NCBI GenBank assembly: GCA_963578105.1
Contig: CAUZBP010000019.1
Span: 3,572 to 67,571, forward strand
Direction: 5' to 3'
Origin: GCA-2718815 sp963578105
Lineage (GTDB): Bacteria; Planctomycetota; Planctomycetia; Pirellulales; Pirellulaceae
DNA length: 64,000 bases
Part shown: positions 44,828-52,947 of the stretch, piece by piece
How the letters are laid out: every line of letters starts with the position of its first letter
Numbering within the stretch: the first letter of the stretch is position 1
Made by a program: the position numbers and the translations under genes
Notes under the pieces: generated by a model
What the model saw: the letters and a program-made list of their open reading frames with translations, nothing else
What the model was told of the DNA's origin: nothing
Databases searched by the model: none

Positions 44828-45418
44828 TCAGGAAACAACCACATCATAATTAATCACTACCCTCTTTTTTGATTTAATCGGATTGCAACTCGCGTGATAG
44901 TGTTCGCCGTTAAAAAAAACAGCCTTCCCCTTTCGAGGCGGCACTCTTTTCGGATTCAGTAGCTCCAATTCGCTTGCATCATACTTTTCATCGAAGATGA
45001 TCGTATCGCCATCCGTGTCATTCACATAGTACAGCACAACGTGATGAGGAGTTACTAAGTCAACGTGCGGCCTGTTATAACTATCTTCCCCGATTCCTGT
45101 ATTATTCAAAAGCAAATTGGTTTTAATCCTGAGAATTTCTTTTATGTCTATCTTCAGTTCTTCGGCAACTTTATCCAGCACTTGTTTTGCGATTTCATAA
45201 AAAGTCGAATTGATCGTGCCCTCCGAAAACACACCATGTGTGAATTGGGGTGTCATGACAGAATCCACTGTATCTATCGTCGCAAAATTGTTTTTTGGAT
45301 TTGGTGTATCCTCTGCATTGAAGAACCATCTAAAGTGCGAGTTGAGAAGAATCCCTTCGACGCGATCCTCTAATTCTTTGGGCAGGAACTGTTCCAGGAT
45401 TTCCATTTGCTTCCACAT
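44828..45418 (-). CDS. 2-oxoglutarate/Fe(II)-dependent oxygenase
   Basis: A 196-residue oxygenase of the prolyl-4-hydroxylase-like 2OG-Fe(II) family. The iron ligands are His118 and Asp120 in NRPHVDLVTPHH and His175 in NGEHYHASCNP. Arg186 in KKRVVINY would bind 2-oxoglutarate. The family hydroxylates proteins or small molecules; the substrate cannot be told. Codon use and composition are clearly more AT-rich than the neighbours (many Lys, Asn, Ile), which suggests acquisition, possibly from a virus or another phylum. Two ATGs, 45418 and 45406, are possible starts. Confidence 0.8.
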   Translation of the reverse strand: MWKQMEILEQFLPKELEDRVEGILLNSHFRWFFNAEDTPNPKNNFATIDTVDSVMTPQFTHGVFSEGTINSTFYEIAKQVLDKVAEELKIDIKEILRIKTNLLLNNTGIGEDSYNRPHVDLVTPHHVVLYYVNDTDGDTIIFDEKYDASELELLNPKRVPPRKGKAVFFNGEHYHASCNPIKSKKRVVINYDVVVS

Positions 45419-45776
45419 CTATTGCTAGATGTTTCCTCTTGTGTTTTCAGTTGAGTTTTTGGATATGCGCGTTTCTTCCCGCTACCTACCAAGAATAGCT
45501 CAGATGCAATCGAGAATCCTTGTATTTCCTCAGGGCAACATCCAATCTGGACAAAATTTTATGCCTCTCCAACTCACGCCGCAATAGTTGGCGTTCCTTT
45601 TTTGACGCCTTTCCGGGTGGAATCGAAGGCCTTCCAATTTCCCGAACGATACACGTGCCGATCAAAATCGCAAACCTCTCTAAGTTTTTTCGTTTCCTTG
45701 CTGGTGACAAGCAGAGCTGATAAAATCTTTTCACTATTTCCCACGACCCCCTTTTTCGTTGTTCCCGGAGATTCCA
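45419..45776. other. AT-rich gap
   Basis: This 358-bp stretch between divergent genes is AT-rich like the oxygenase gene. Frames at 45486-45785 (-) and 45520-45720 (+) lie on opposite strands over the same bases, and neither shows a family pattern. A possible promoter for the next gene is TTGCTG (45699-45704) with TAAAAT (45721-45726), spacer 16 bp. Confidence 0.35.
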
Positions 45777-46730
45777 ATGCGTCATGGCAAAACATCCGCC
45801 GGCTTCACCCTTGTAGAGCTTCTGGTTGTGATGTTCATCATTGCCATTCTCATCGCACTCCTGTTACCTGCAATTCAATTGGCACGTCGAGCCGCACAAC
45901 GCCTGGAGTGTGCCAACAATCTTAACCAGCAAAGTACAGCAATCCACCATTACGCTTCTGCAAACCGCGGCGAATTTCCGGAACTCGCGCGTTGCAGCCC
46001 TAAACATAACCACAGTCTTTATCACATCATTCTTCCCTACCTGGAACAACACGACCTATACGAGCTCACGATTCAACATAACGAAAGCACTGGCTATGCG
46101 CTCATTTGGGGTATGCATCTTCAAGCAACTGATCCCATGTGGGGCCAATTCCAGGCACTCGGTTATGAGGTGGGCGTCTTCTGGAGTCAGTGGGGCGCAA
46201 AATCACGGGTCCCTGCTTACCACTGTCCCTCGCATGACACCGTTGCCCGGGGAGGACAAGGGCATGTCAGCAGCTATGGCGCTAACTATCTGCTCTTGGG
46301 ACACAATCGTGTTCACGAGGGAGCACCTGCCAACGAAGGATGGTGTTACTGGGCTTGCCCTCCACGTCGCAGTTGGAAGAGTCACTACTCGATTGCTACG
46401 GTTCCCGACGGTGGCACCCACACGATCATGCTGGCTGAATACACCGATGCCAATTGGAACAGGCCCGCCCTATGTTACCCCGCGTTAGATGCCGCCATGT
46501 TTGCGCATATCGTACCCAAGGATCATCCACACACAGCAGCCTATGAGTATTGGCATGATGTATCGAAGAACGCGCTCGCTCCACCGTCGAAAAGGAGCGA
46601 CCTCTTCCGCGCCCGGACCTGGCACGCGGAAGTCATGAACGGAGCTTTAACGGATGGGAGCGTGCGAACATTCAATTTGAACATGGATGAATTGGTCTGG
46701 TCCAAGCTGATTCATCCGGATGATGGCTAA
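45777..46730 (+). CDS. DUF1559 prepilin-like secreted protein
   Basis: A 317-residue second member of the DUF1559 family. The leader MRHGKTSAG precedes FTLVELLVVMFIIAILIALL. The body has the usual LECANNLNQQSTAIHHYASAN segment, and the C-terminal H-x9-DG motif is HAEVMNGALTDG. The middle region is richer in Trp and His than in the other copy at 42.7-43.7 kb, so the two are distant paralogues, not a recent duplication. GGAG lies 8 nt before the ATG at 45777; an upstream in-frame start at 45759 is unlikely. Confidence 0.93.
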   Translation: MRHGKTSAGFTLVELLVVMFIIAILIALLLPAIQLARRAAQRLECANNLNQQSTAIHHYASANRGEFPELARCSPKHNHSLYHIILPYLEQHDLYELTIQHNESTGYALIWGMHLQATDPMWGQFQALGYEVGVFWSQWGAKSRVPAYHCPSHDTVARGGQGHVSSYGANYLLLGHNRVHEGAPANEGWCYWACPPRRSWKSHYSIATVPDGGTHTIMLAEYTDANWNRPALCYPALDAAMFAHIVPKDHPHTAAYEYWHDVSKNALAPPSKRSDLFRARTWHAEVMNGALTDGSVRTFNLNMDELVWSKLIHPDDG

Positions 46731-46746
46731 ACGGTGGGGCCTCACT

Positions 46747-46774
46747 AGGCAAAGTACCCGAGGCAAAGTACCCG
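46747..46774. repeat. Perfect 14-bp tandem duplication
   Basis: AGGCAAAGTACCCG occurs twice in direct succession (46747-46760 and 46761-46774), between the DUF1559 stop and the convergent glycosidase-like gene. Probably a replication-slippage duplication. Confidence 0.85.
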
Positions 46775-46812
46775 CCGGCTACGCGCACCTGATATCTATC
46801 GCACCGAATCAG

Positions 46813-48411
46813 CTAACTGCGCACATAGACATACACTTCCAACTCGCTCACTTCGACGCGGCCGCCGCGCTCGTCTTCTGTTGAAATCAGCCGGATCCCG
46901 ATTTCGTTGTCCCCGCAAACAAGCGGTACGTTGATTGTCTTCCAATTCAAATCGATAATGTACCAACAAAAGGCGTCCAAACGACGCCCCTGCCACTGGT
47001 TCTGCCCATCTTCGTCAAACTTTCGAATGATGTAACGACTCGGAACTTTGATTCCATTGAGATGAATTTCCAGAGCTTCCTTTTGCGTCAGCCCCACGGC
47101 TTTGAACTGTAAAGTGGCTCGTAAGCCAGGGTCACTCAGATCCTCGGCCAAATAAAAGTGTCGGCGGCCCTGTAAATCGGGTTGCCCACGGTTCAGCTTG
47201 ATGCGTTGATTTTTGACAACGCCCACTGGCGACTTCTGTTCCCATATCTGATAAAAACGGTAATGGCGATCCCTTTGCGCAATCAGCGTCGGATCCCGCA
47301 ATTCTCGTAAATACCCGAGTGCCGCTGGCCACATGTAGGCGGGGCCCGGATAGCCTGCAGCGTGATTTCCGGCCCAGTGGTATTGATAGTTGTAAGTTTC
47401 AACTCCATCAGCCCCGCTGGCATAGAAATTACGTGCCACGGCCCGGTAGTTGGCAGGACTATTCAGATTGGGACGATTCCCTTCACAAATCATCGGGTGA
47501 ATGGCAGGGTAAATCTTACAAGGGGTGCCTTGCGCCAGTTTCACGAAATCTTCGATGTTCGTATTCGGGTCCGTGTAGAAAAAATCCGTAGGCACAACGT
47601 AGTCGATTAGCCCCTTTCTGATCCAGGTGGCCACATCAAATCCCAGATGATGACACTCCCGTAATGTCTGGGGAACGCGCACTCCTAAAACCAGGCGGCG
47701 ACACTTGCGGCGCTGAGCCGCCACAGCCAGTAACTCACGAGTCTTGTCCACAAAATCAGTCATTAAATGGGAATGCTGCGACCCCTCGCCGGGTTCAAAC
47801 ATGTGACACCAGCGCATGTAATCAAATTCAAGCCCGTCCACCTCGTATTGGTCGAGTAGTTCCTCAATGAATTGCAACACTTGCTCTCGAACCTGCGGCT
47901 GAGCGTAGTCCATTCCCCCGGGTGCGCCTTCCAGAAGCCATTGAGGATTGTCCCGGATGAATTGTCCTTTGTTTGCCACGTCGCCGCCACGGTGACGGTC
48001 GTTCATTCGCAAACACGCCAGAAACTCTATCCCCCGCTGATGGCAACGCCCACTGATCGTCTCCAACGGGTCCAAACCCGCCTCGCGCGGAGCGATGTAT
48101 TTCTGCATCGGGTCCGGACAAACCTGAGACGGCGCCATGGTCTGAAAACGGTCCCAAACACAGGTGGCCAGAGTGTTCACCCCCACCTTGGCCATTTCGT
48201 CGACCGAATTTTCCATGATGGTCTTCATCCGTGCACCATCGATTTCCTCCAGAGGAGCTGCTGCTGTCCAGAAATCAGCAAATGCCTCACCTCCATCACT
48301 GTTGTAGAGGATCCGACGTTCCCCGGCGGGCACTTCTTCCCCATGCATCCAATCCAAAGTCCACCCTGTCCACGTGGCCATCAACAGGGTGACAATCATC
48401 CGGCCGTACAT
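46813..48411 (-). CDS. Secreted GHL10-like glycosidase
   Basis: A protein of about 532 residues with a hydrophobic N-terminal segment (MIVTLLMATWTGWTLDWMHG) that may act as a signal peptide. The body reads as a TIM barrel of the GHL10/DUF187-like glycoside-hydrolase group: GVNTLATCVWDRFQ, RCHQRGIEFLACLRMNDRH, and YEVDGLEFDYMRWCHMF, whose acidic residues are candidate catalysts. The later TDFFYTDPN and ADGVETYNYQYHWAG fit later strands. A C-terminal beta-rich part of about 110 residues may bind carbohydrate. Substrate unknown. ATG 48411 is preferred to 48435. Confidence 0.65.
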   Translation of the reverse strand: MYGRMIVTLLMATWTGWTLDWMHGEEVPAGERRILYNSDGGEAFADFWTAAAPLEEIDGARMKTIMENSVDEMAKVGVNTLATCVWDRFQTMAPSQVCPDPMQKYIAPREAGLDPLETISGRCHQRGIEFLACLRMNDRHRGGDVANKGQFIRDNPQWLLEGAPGGMDYAQPQVREQVLQFIEELLDQYEVDGLEFDYMRWCHMFEPGEGSQHSHLMTDFVDKTRELLAVAAQRRKCRRLVLGVRVPQTLRECHHLGFDVATWIRKGLIDYVVPTDFFYTDPNTNIEDFVKLAQGTPCKIYPAIHPMICEGNRPNLNSPANYRAVARNFYASGADGVETYNYQYHWAGNHAAGYPGPAYMWPAALGYLRELRDPTLIAQRDRHYRFYQIWEQKSPVGVVKNQRIKLNRGQPDLQGRRHFYLAEDLSDPGLRATLQFKAVGLTQKEALEIHLNGIKVPSRYIIRKFDEDGQNQWQGRRLDAFCWYIIDLNWKTINVPLVCGDNEIGIRLISTEDERGGRVEVSELEVYVYVRS

Positions 48412-48562
48412 TCTGTGTTCTCCTGGTTGGTTCATTGATGATCCGGTTTGAACAGGTCACAACGCCAAACGAGCCGAGCGCGCCGACACCTGGTGGCAGA
48501 CACAGCAACCCATTTGATCAACTTCCGAGCCGCCCCCAGATTGGACTCACCCTCACAGGTGA

Positions 48563-49648
48563 TCATGCCGATGACCTGGCGATGATTTGTCGTACGTCTT
48601 CGATCAATGCCTGAATTGCTTCCGATGTGGTGTTCCAGGTGCACATAAAGCGCCAGACATCAGCAGCCGCAAACTCATAGAACAGCCAGTCGCGTTCATG
48701 CAGTCCCTGGGCGACTCCCTCTGGCAACCGTGCAAACACGGCGTTGCTTTCAACCTTGAACGGCAGGGTTATCTCGGAAAACGCGGTTAATTCGCTGGCC
48801 AGCTTCTGCGCGTGATCGTTGGCATGCCGAGCATTCTTGAGCCAAACGTCATTCTTGAGAATCCCAATCCAGGGGGCAGCCAAGTAACGCATCTTCGACG
48901 CAAGCTGGCCGGCCTGTTTGCGACGCCAGGCAAATTCTCTCGCAAGTTCCTTCTCGAAAAAGACCAGTGCCTCAGTTCCCGGGCAGCCGTTTTTTGTGCC
49001 ACCAAAGGTGAGTACGTCAATCCCCGCTTGCCACGTGATTTCCTTGGGAGAAACGTTCCCCAGTCCTATCAGCGCATTGGCAAAACGCGCACCGTCCATA
49101 TGGAACTTGAAATCCATTTCAGCATGTTTTTGTTTCAGCGAGGTGATTTCACGCACTTCGTCCACAGAATAGATGGTCCCAACTTCGGTGGCTTGCGTGA
49201 TCGTCACGGCTCGAATTCTGGCTGAATGAACACCGTGGCCACGCTTGAGAAGATTTGTCATCCCCCGCGGGTTCATCTTGCCCTGAGCGCCATCCAGATG
49301 CAGGAGCTTGGCCCCGCCTGTAAAGAATTCCGGTGCGTTGGCTTCATCGGTTTCCGCGTGAGCAAATGGGTGAGCGACAATTCCGTGAAAGGGCTGACAA
49401 ATACTTGCCAGAGCCAGGGAGTTGGCTGCAGATCCATTAAAGACAAAAAACACTTCGCAATCGGTTTCAAAAACTTCCTGAATTCGTTGCGTCGCCTCGG
49501 CCGTTATCGGATCATCTCCGTAAGCGATCGTAAAGGCCGAGTCCAGACTGCGATTGGCCTGTTCCATAGCCTCCCAGGCCTCGGGACAAACTGGCGATGC
49601 GTTGTCACTGAGGAATTGAATTTTAGCGTTGGAGACGTCGTTTAACAT
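48563..49648 (-). CDS. Threonine aldolase-like PLP enzyme
   Basis: A 361-residue fold-type I PLP enzyme of the beta-eliminating lyase / low-specificity threonine aldolase group, which splits L-threonine or allo-threonine into glycine and acetaldehyde. FLSDNASPVCPEAWEAM begins the domain. FVFNGSAANSLAL binds the phosphate side. FHMDGARFANAL carries the ring-binding Asp, and TFGGTKNGCPGTEAL holds the Schiff-base lysine. It resembles LtaE proteins, though the substrate is not proven. The ATG at 49648 overlaps the end of a possible upstream frame by 7 nt. Confidence 0.85.
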   Translation of the reverse strand: MLNDVSNAKIQFLSDNASPVCPEAWEAMEQANRSLDSAFTIAYGDDPITAEATQRIQEVFETDCEVFFVFNGSAANSLALASICQPFHGIVAHPFAHAETDEANAPEFFTGGAKLLHLDGAQGKMNPRGMTNLLKRGHGVHSARIRAVTITQATEVGTIYSVDEVREITSLKQKHAEMDFKFHMDGARFANALIGLGNVSPKEITWQAGIDVLTFGGTKNGCPGTEALVFFEKELAREFAWRRKQAGQLASKMRYLAAPWIGILKNDVWLKNARHANDHAQKLASELTAFSEITLPFKVESNAVFARLPEGVAQGLHERDWLFYEFAAADVWRFMCTWNTTSEAIQALIEDVRQIIARSSA

Positions 49649-50040
49649 GACCGCCGATTGAACACACCGTGCATTTCCGGAAACCGATAGCTGCTATCCA
49701 AGGGTGCGGAGAAATATTTCCAGACATCAACTGGGCATGGATTATAACCAGTCGCGAAGTGAATGCCAGACAACTCCCTACGGAACACCCGCAACCGGAA
49801 CCGTTCCCATGGAACCACCAGGTCTCCTGTGCCATGCCAGTTTTCGGTCAAGACAAAATCATCAGGTCCCTTTGTCCGCCAGAAAATACGGGACAGGCGC
49901 GCGCCAACGTTTCTCGATGGCAGACTTGACGGCCACTTTCCAAAATTTCGAGCCAACGCTCCTGCAGCACCATTGGTTGACCGACGGCTAGCCACACGAC
50001 CTTGACGCGCCAGAGCGACCAAACTGCACTGTCCCACCAC
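49642..50040 (-). CDS. Possible hypothetical protein
   Basis: A 132-codon frame that ends 7 nt inside the start of the aldolase gene, which would suggest translational coupling. The C-terminal half reads as plausible protein (LVVPWERFRLRVFRRELSGI then HFATGYNP), while the N-terminal half is Arg/Ser/Ala-rich and looks non-coding. An overlapping frame at 49848-50156 on the same strand has an equally plausible Trp-rich stretch (WWDSAVWSLWRVKVVWL). The two may be parts of one frameshifted or decayed gene. No family is recognised. Confidence 0.25.
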   Translation of the reverse strand: MVGQCSLVALARQGRVASRRSTNGAAGALARNFGKWPSSLPSRNVGARLSRIFWRTKGPDDFVLTENWHGTGDLVVPWERFRLRVFRRELSGIHFATGYNPCPVDVWKYFSAPLDSSYRFPEMHGVFNRRSC

Positions 50041-50560
50041 CCTGACGCCATGGAAATGCTACAGCCGTGATCAATCACACTTGAAGTCCTGTACAGCTCC
50101 TTGAAAATTTTCCGCCAGGGAAAAAGGCAAGCAAAACGAAAACGGACTCCGTGCAATCGCGAGGGTCTGCGTCAGGGTGCCGGGAACCGTCTAACAAGCC
50201 TGACGCCAAAGGTGATCACAAACCGATATCACCTACCAAACACCTGCTGCCGTATTTCTCAAACCCGGAAAAACACTGGATATTTTCCTTGAACACCGGT
50301 CGAAACCTAAACTTCACTCAAGGGGGAACCGGGGTTAAAATCCTTTTCACCCGTACGATGACAGGGAAGCCGAGTTCGAGGCCAGGCCGCTTCGTTCTTT
50401 AGATTTAACCACTCTCTCTAAATCGGTGGTTCGGCCAGTGGATCTCCTTACCACCCGATGGAAGGCATTGGCCGGATGAGTCTTCGCGGACCGGCGAAGT
50501 CCTTGAAGTGAAAAAGATTGTCAAGTCAGTGAAACCGGACACCAACTCCAATGGATTGGG
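49649..50560. other. Long mostly non-coding gap
   Basis: Apart from the doubtful frames near its left end, this 912-bp stretch has no supported gene. A perfect 8-bp inverted repeat (50169-50206) and several 6-bp stems follow: GGTGAT/ATCACC (50211-50233), AACCAC/GTGGTT (50407-50431) and CTTCGC/GCGAAG (50482-50499). The 6-bp ones are at the level expected by chance. The region may be the long leader of the next gene. Confidence 0.35.
50169..50206 (+). repeat. 8-bp inverted repeat
   Basis: GCGTCAGG (50169-50176) and CCTGACGC (50199-50206) are perfect complements with a 22-nt loop, about 350 bp upstream of the large membrane protein gene. Confidence 0.4.
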
Positions 50561-52720
50561 GTGAGCCTTGGTAGGAACATAACCAGAGGAATGATGTACA
50601 TTAAGCGTCTCTGGACTTTACTGAGCAGTAGCGATGCCGTGGTCTATCTTGTACTGGCGGTAGTGCTCGCTACCTACAGTTGCATTCATTTGCAAGATTT
50701 TCATCTACGTCTGAGCAACCATCATTTGAGCGATGACACTCCTATTTTCTATGCCTACGCATCGAAATACCCGGAACGGTTTGACAATGACTATCTGGGA
50801 CCCTACTTGGTAAGAATCTGGCGACCCGCTGCTGTCGCCGCGAGCATTCAGAACTGGGTTCCCACGCTTTTGTACACGCAGTTTGACATCGAACCGTTTC
50901 CTGTCACCAAGTGTTTCTCTCTGTTACACGGGCTCGGATTAGGATTGGGAGTGTTCCTACTGGTTCGCGTTGTTTCCGAAAACAAAATCGTCGCCCTCCT
51001 GGCTACGTGTTTTGCGTACTTGGCATACCCGTGGGGACTCAATCTTGCCAACTACGGGTTTGATTCAGAATGGACATTTATGCCCTATGCAGCCAATGGT
51101 GCCATTGGTGCTGCCTTGATTGGCATCGCACTGGCCCTGACCGGTAGACACTGGGTTTGGTCCTACCTGTTCCTCCTGTATGCAGGGCTCCTGCATCCCA
51201 TGATTGGCCTGTATGCTGCAACGGCCATCGGCCTCTATTTTTTGTGGCAATTTTCTGCGCACAAGGCAAGTATTTGGCGAGTGGTTTTTTTAGGGTTTGT
51301 CACTGTGATCATTCTGGCACCGGGGATGATAGCCACTTCAACGATGGCGGGAACTCCACTGGAAAAAAGTGAACTTTTTACAGGAATGCGTCTCAACCAA
51401 CATCATTGGCCCTGGTGCTTTAATTTTCGCTGGCAATATGCCTGGCCGGCCGTGATCCAGTGGAATGTACTTGCCTTTCTCAGTTGGAAAAGGCGAGTTC
51501 ACTTTTCTGACAAGTACTGCCATCTTTGGATCTGCACGCTCGTAGCTGTTGCATTTCTGTCTGTTTCACAAGTCCTGGGAATGCTACTTGAAATCCCCCT
51601 ACTGGTGGGTATCACCGGTTTAAGATCGATTTCGCTCCTCTCGCTTGTCAGCCTTCCGCTGGTGTTTGGCTATCTGCTTGACAATCTACAATCGGGTCAC
51701 CCGTTGCGAATGTTGATGGCGTCCTCTTTCTTCATCCTTCCCTTCCTGGGTGGTGAATATATTCTGATCGGATACATGACGATCGCGTTTTGTGTTCTCG
51801 ATCTTGGCGAGGGTCATTTTGGGCCCTTTCATTTTTCGAGTTCCCCGGCAGCAAGAAACGTCTGTAACCTGCTGTCTGGGATTGTCATCCTGTTATGGGT
51901 CACCAGTTTCTTGAGGATCACCAACGATCCGTCGAGCGCAGCCAGCCTGTTAACTCGGATCCATTCCAATCTGACCTGGAATGCCATGCATTCCAATCCC
52001 GATGTCACGTCTCGTGCAATAGTGTTGATCGTGGCAATGTCCCTTTGTGCTCTGCTCGTATGCTCTCACTGGAGATCACGCGATGCTACGATCGCTGTTT
52101 TACTGAATGGTGCCCGCTCAACACCCTTGCTGTGGATAATGTCTCTCTTGTATTGCTCCTTCTTTCTTCTCAACGCCCGGGCAGAGAGTGACACCATCCA
52201 CAAATCTCGTGTCCCGGACATGCTGGATGTGCAGTTGTGGGCACGGGATCATTCGTCCGTAGACGCCTTATTTCTTATTCCGTTTCGGTGTTCCTGGACC
52301 TCGTCTTCGAAGCGACGATTCTTCTATCCAATTTCGTTTGAAGACTATGCCTACAGAGGAGTGGAAGAATTCAAAGAACATCGAGACCGATTGCTCGCCT
52401 TTTACGATATTCCCGAGCACATCGCCATCCGTCATCGTGGACAGACACTGAAGCGTATTGAAAAAAGAAAATTTGAGGATCTGGATGAAACTGGGTTACG
52501 TCGCTTTGCTCAGGAATTTGGCGTAACACATTTTGTGACCTGGAGATCACCCCGTGCCTTGTCGATGGAATTGCCCATCCTCTATGAAAATGATTCGCTA
52601 GTCGTTTTTGATCTGGCGCAGAGAATCCCGGAAACAACGAGTCAGCACGGAAAGATCGGCAGGGAACAATTCGGGGGCTTATCGACAATTGAGCCACTGG
52701 GAGAATCCGGGCCACCGTAG
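50561..52720 (+). CDS. Large polytopic membrane protein
   Basis: A 719-residue protein with about a dozen membrane helices between residues 25 and 540, and a soluble C-terminal domain of about 170 residues. An early extracytoplasmic loop has SDDTPIFYAYASKYPERFDN and NDYLGPYLVRIWRP. The C-terminal part (WARDHSSVDALFLIPFRCSW, FPYSFEDYAYRG-like region and VTHFVTW) resembles DUF6798-type membrane proteins or GT-C glycosyltransferase-like proteins, but I cannot assign it firmly. No glycosyltransferase DxD motif was pinned down. The start is GTG 50561, or ATG 50591/50594. Confidence 0.6.
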   Translation: MSLGRNITRGMMYIKRLWTLLSSSDAVVYLVLAVVLATYSCIHLQDFHLRLSNHHLSDDTPIFYAYASKYPERFDNDYLGPYLVRIWRPAAVAASIQNWVPTLLYTQFDIEPFPVTKCFSLLHGLGLGLGVFLLVRVVSENKIVALLATCFAYLAYPWGLNLANYGFDSEWTFMPYAANGAIGAALIGIALALTGRHWVWSYLFLLYAGLLHPMIGLYAATAIGLYFLWQFSAHKASIWRVVFLGFVTVIILAPGMIATSTMAGTPLEKSELFTGMRLNQHHWPWCFNFRWQYAWPAVIQWNVLAFLSWKRRVHFSDKYCHLWICTLVAVAFLSVSQVLGMLLEIPLLVGITGLRSISLLSLVSLPLVFGYLLDNLQSGHPLRMLMASSFFILPFLGGEYILIGYMTIAFCVLDLGEGHFGPFHFSSSPAARNVCNLLSGIVILLWVTSFLRITNDPSSAASLLTRIHSNLTWNAMHSNPDVTSRAIVLIVAMSLCALLVCSHWRSRDATIAVLLNGARSTPLLWIMSLLYCSFFLLNARAESDTIHKSRVPDMLDVQLWARDHSSVDALFLIPFRCSWTSSSKRRFFYPISFEDYAYRGVEEFKEHRDRLLAFYDIPEHIAIRHRGQTLKRIEKRKFEDLDETGLRRFAQEFGVTHFVTWRSPRALSMELPILYENDSLVVFDLAQRIPETTSQHGKIGREQFGGLSTIEPLGESGPP

Positions 52721-52947
52721 GTCACCGGGTGGAAAACCTTGTCGACAGTCAAAATCCACACGACACCTGCTCCCGGAAAATTCCAAGCCGGATCCCACCT
52801 TACCGTGCTGGTCACCAACCAGAAAAAATTGACGTGAATTGAGAACTGCATCCCCCCGAAGTTCTCTCAGCGCGTTGACGTTTCCGTGTAAAACGTGAAA
52901 CCGTCCCCGCAATAATAAACCGGTTTAGCAACACCAACTCTTATCTG

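Noticed and set aside
45486..45785. A 99-codon - frame in the AT-rich gap
   Set aside because: It overlaps the start and ribosome binding site of the DUF1559 gene and has no family features.
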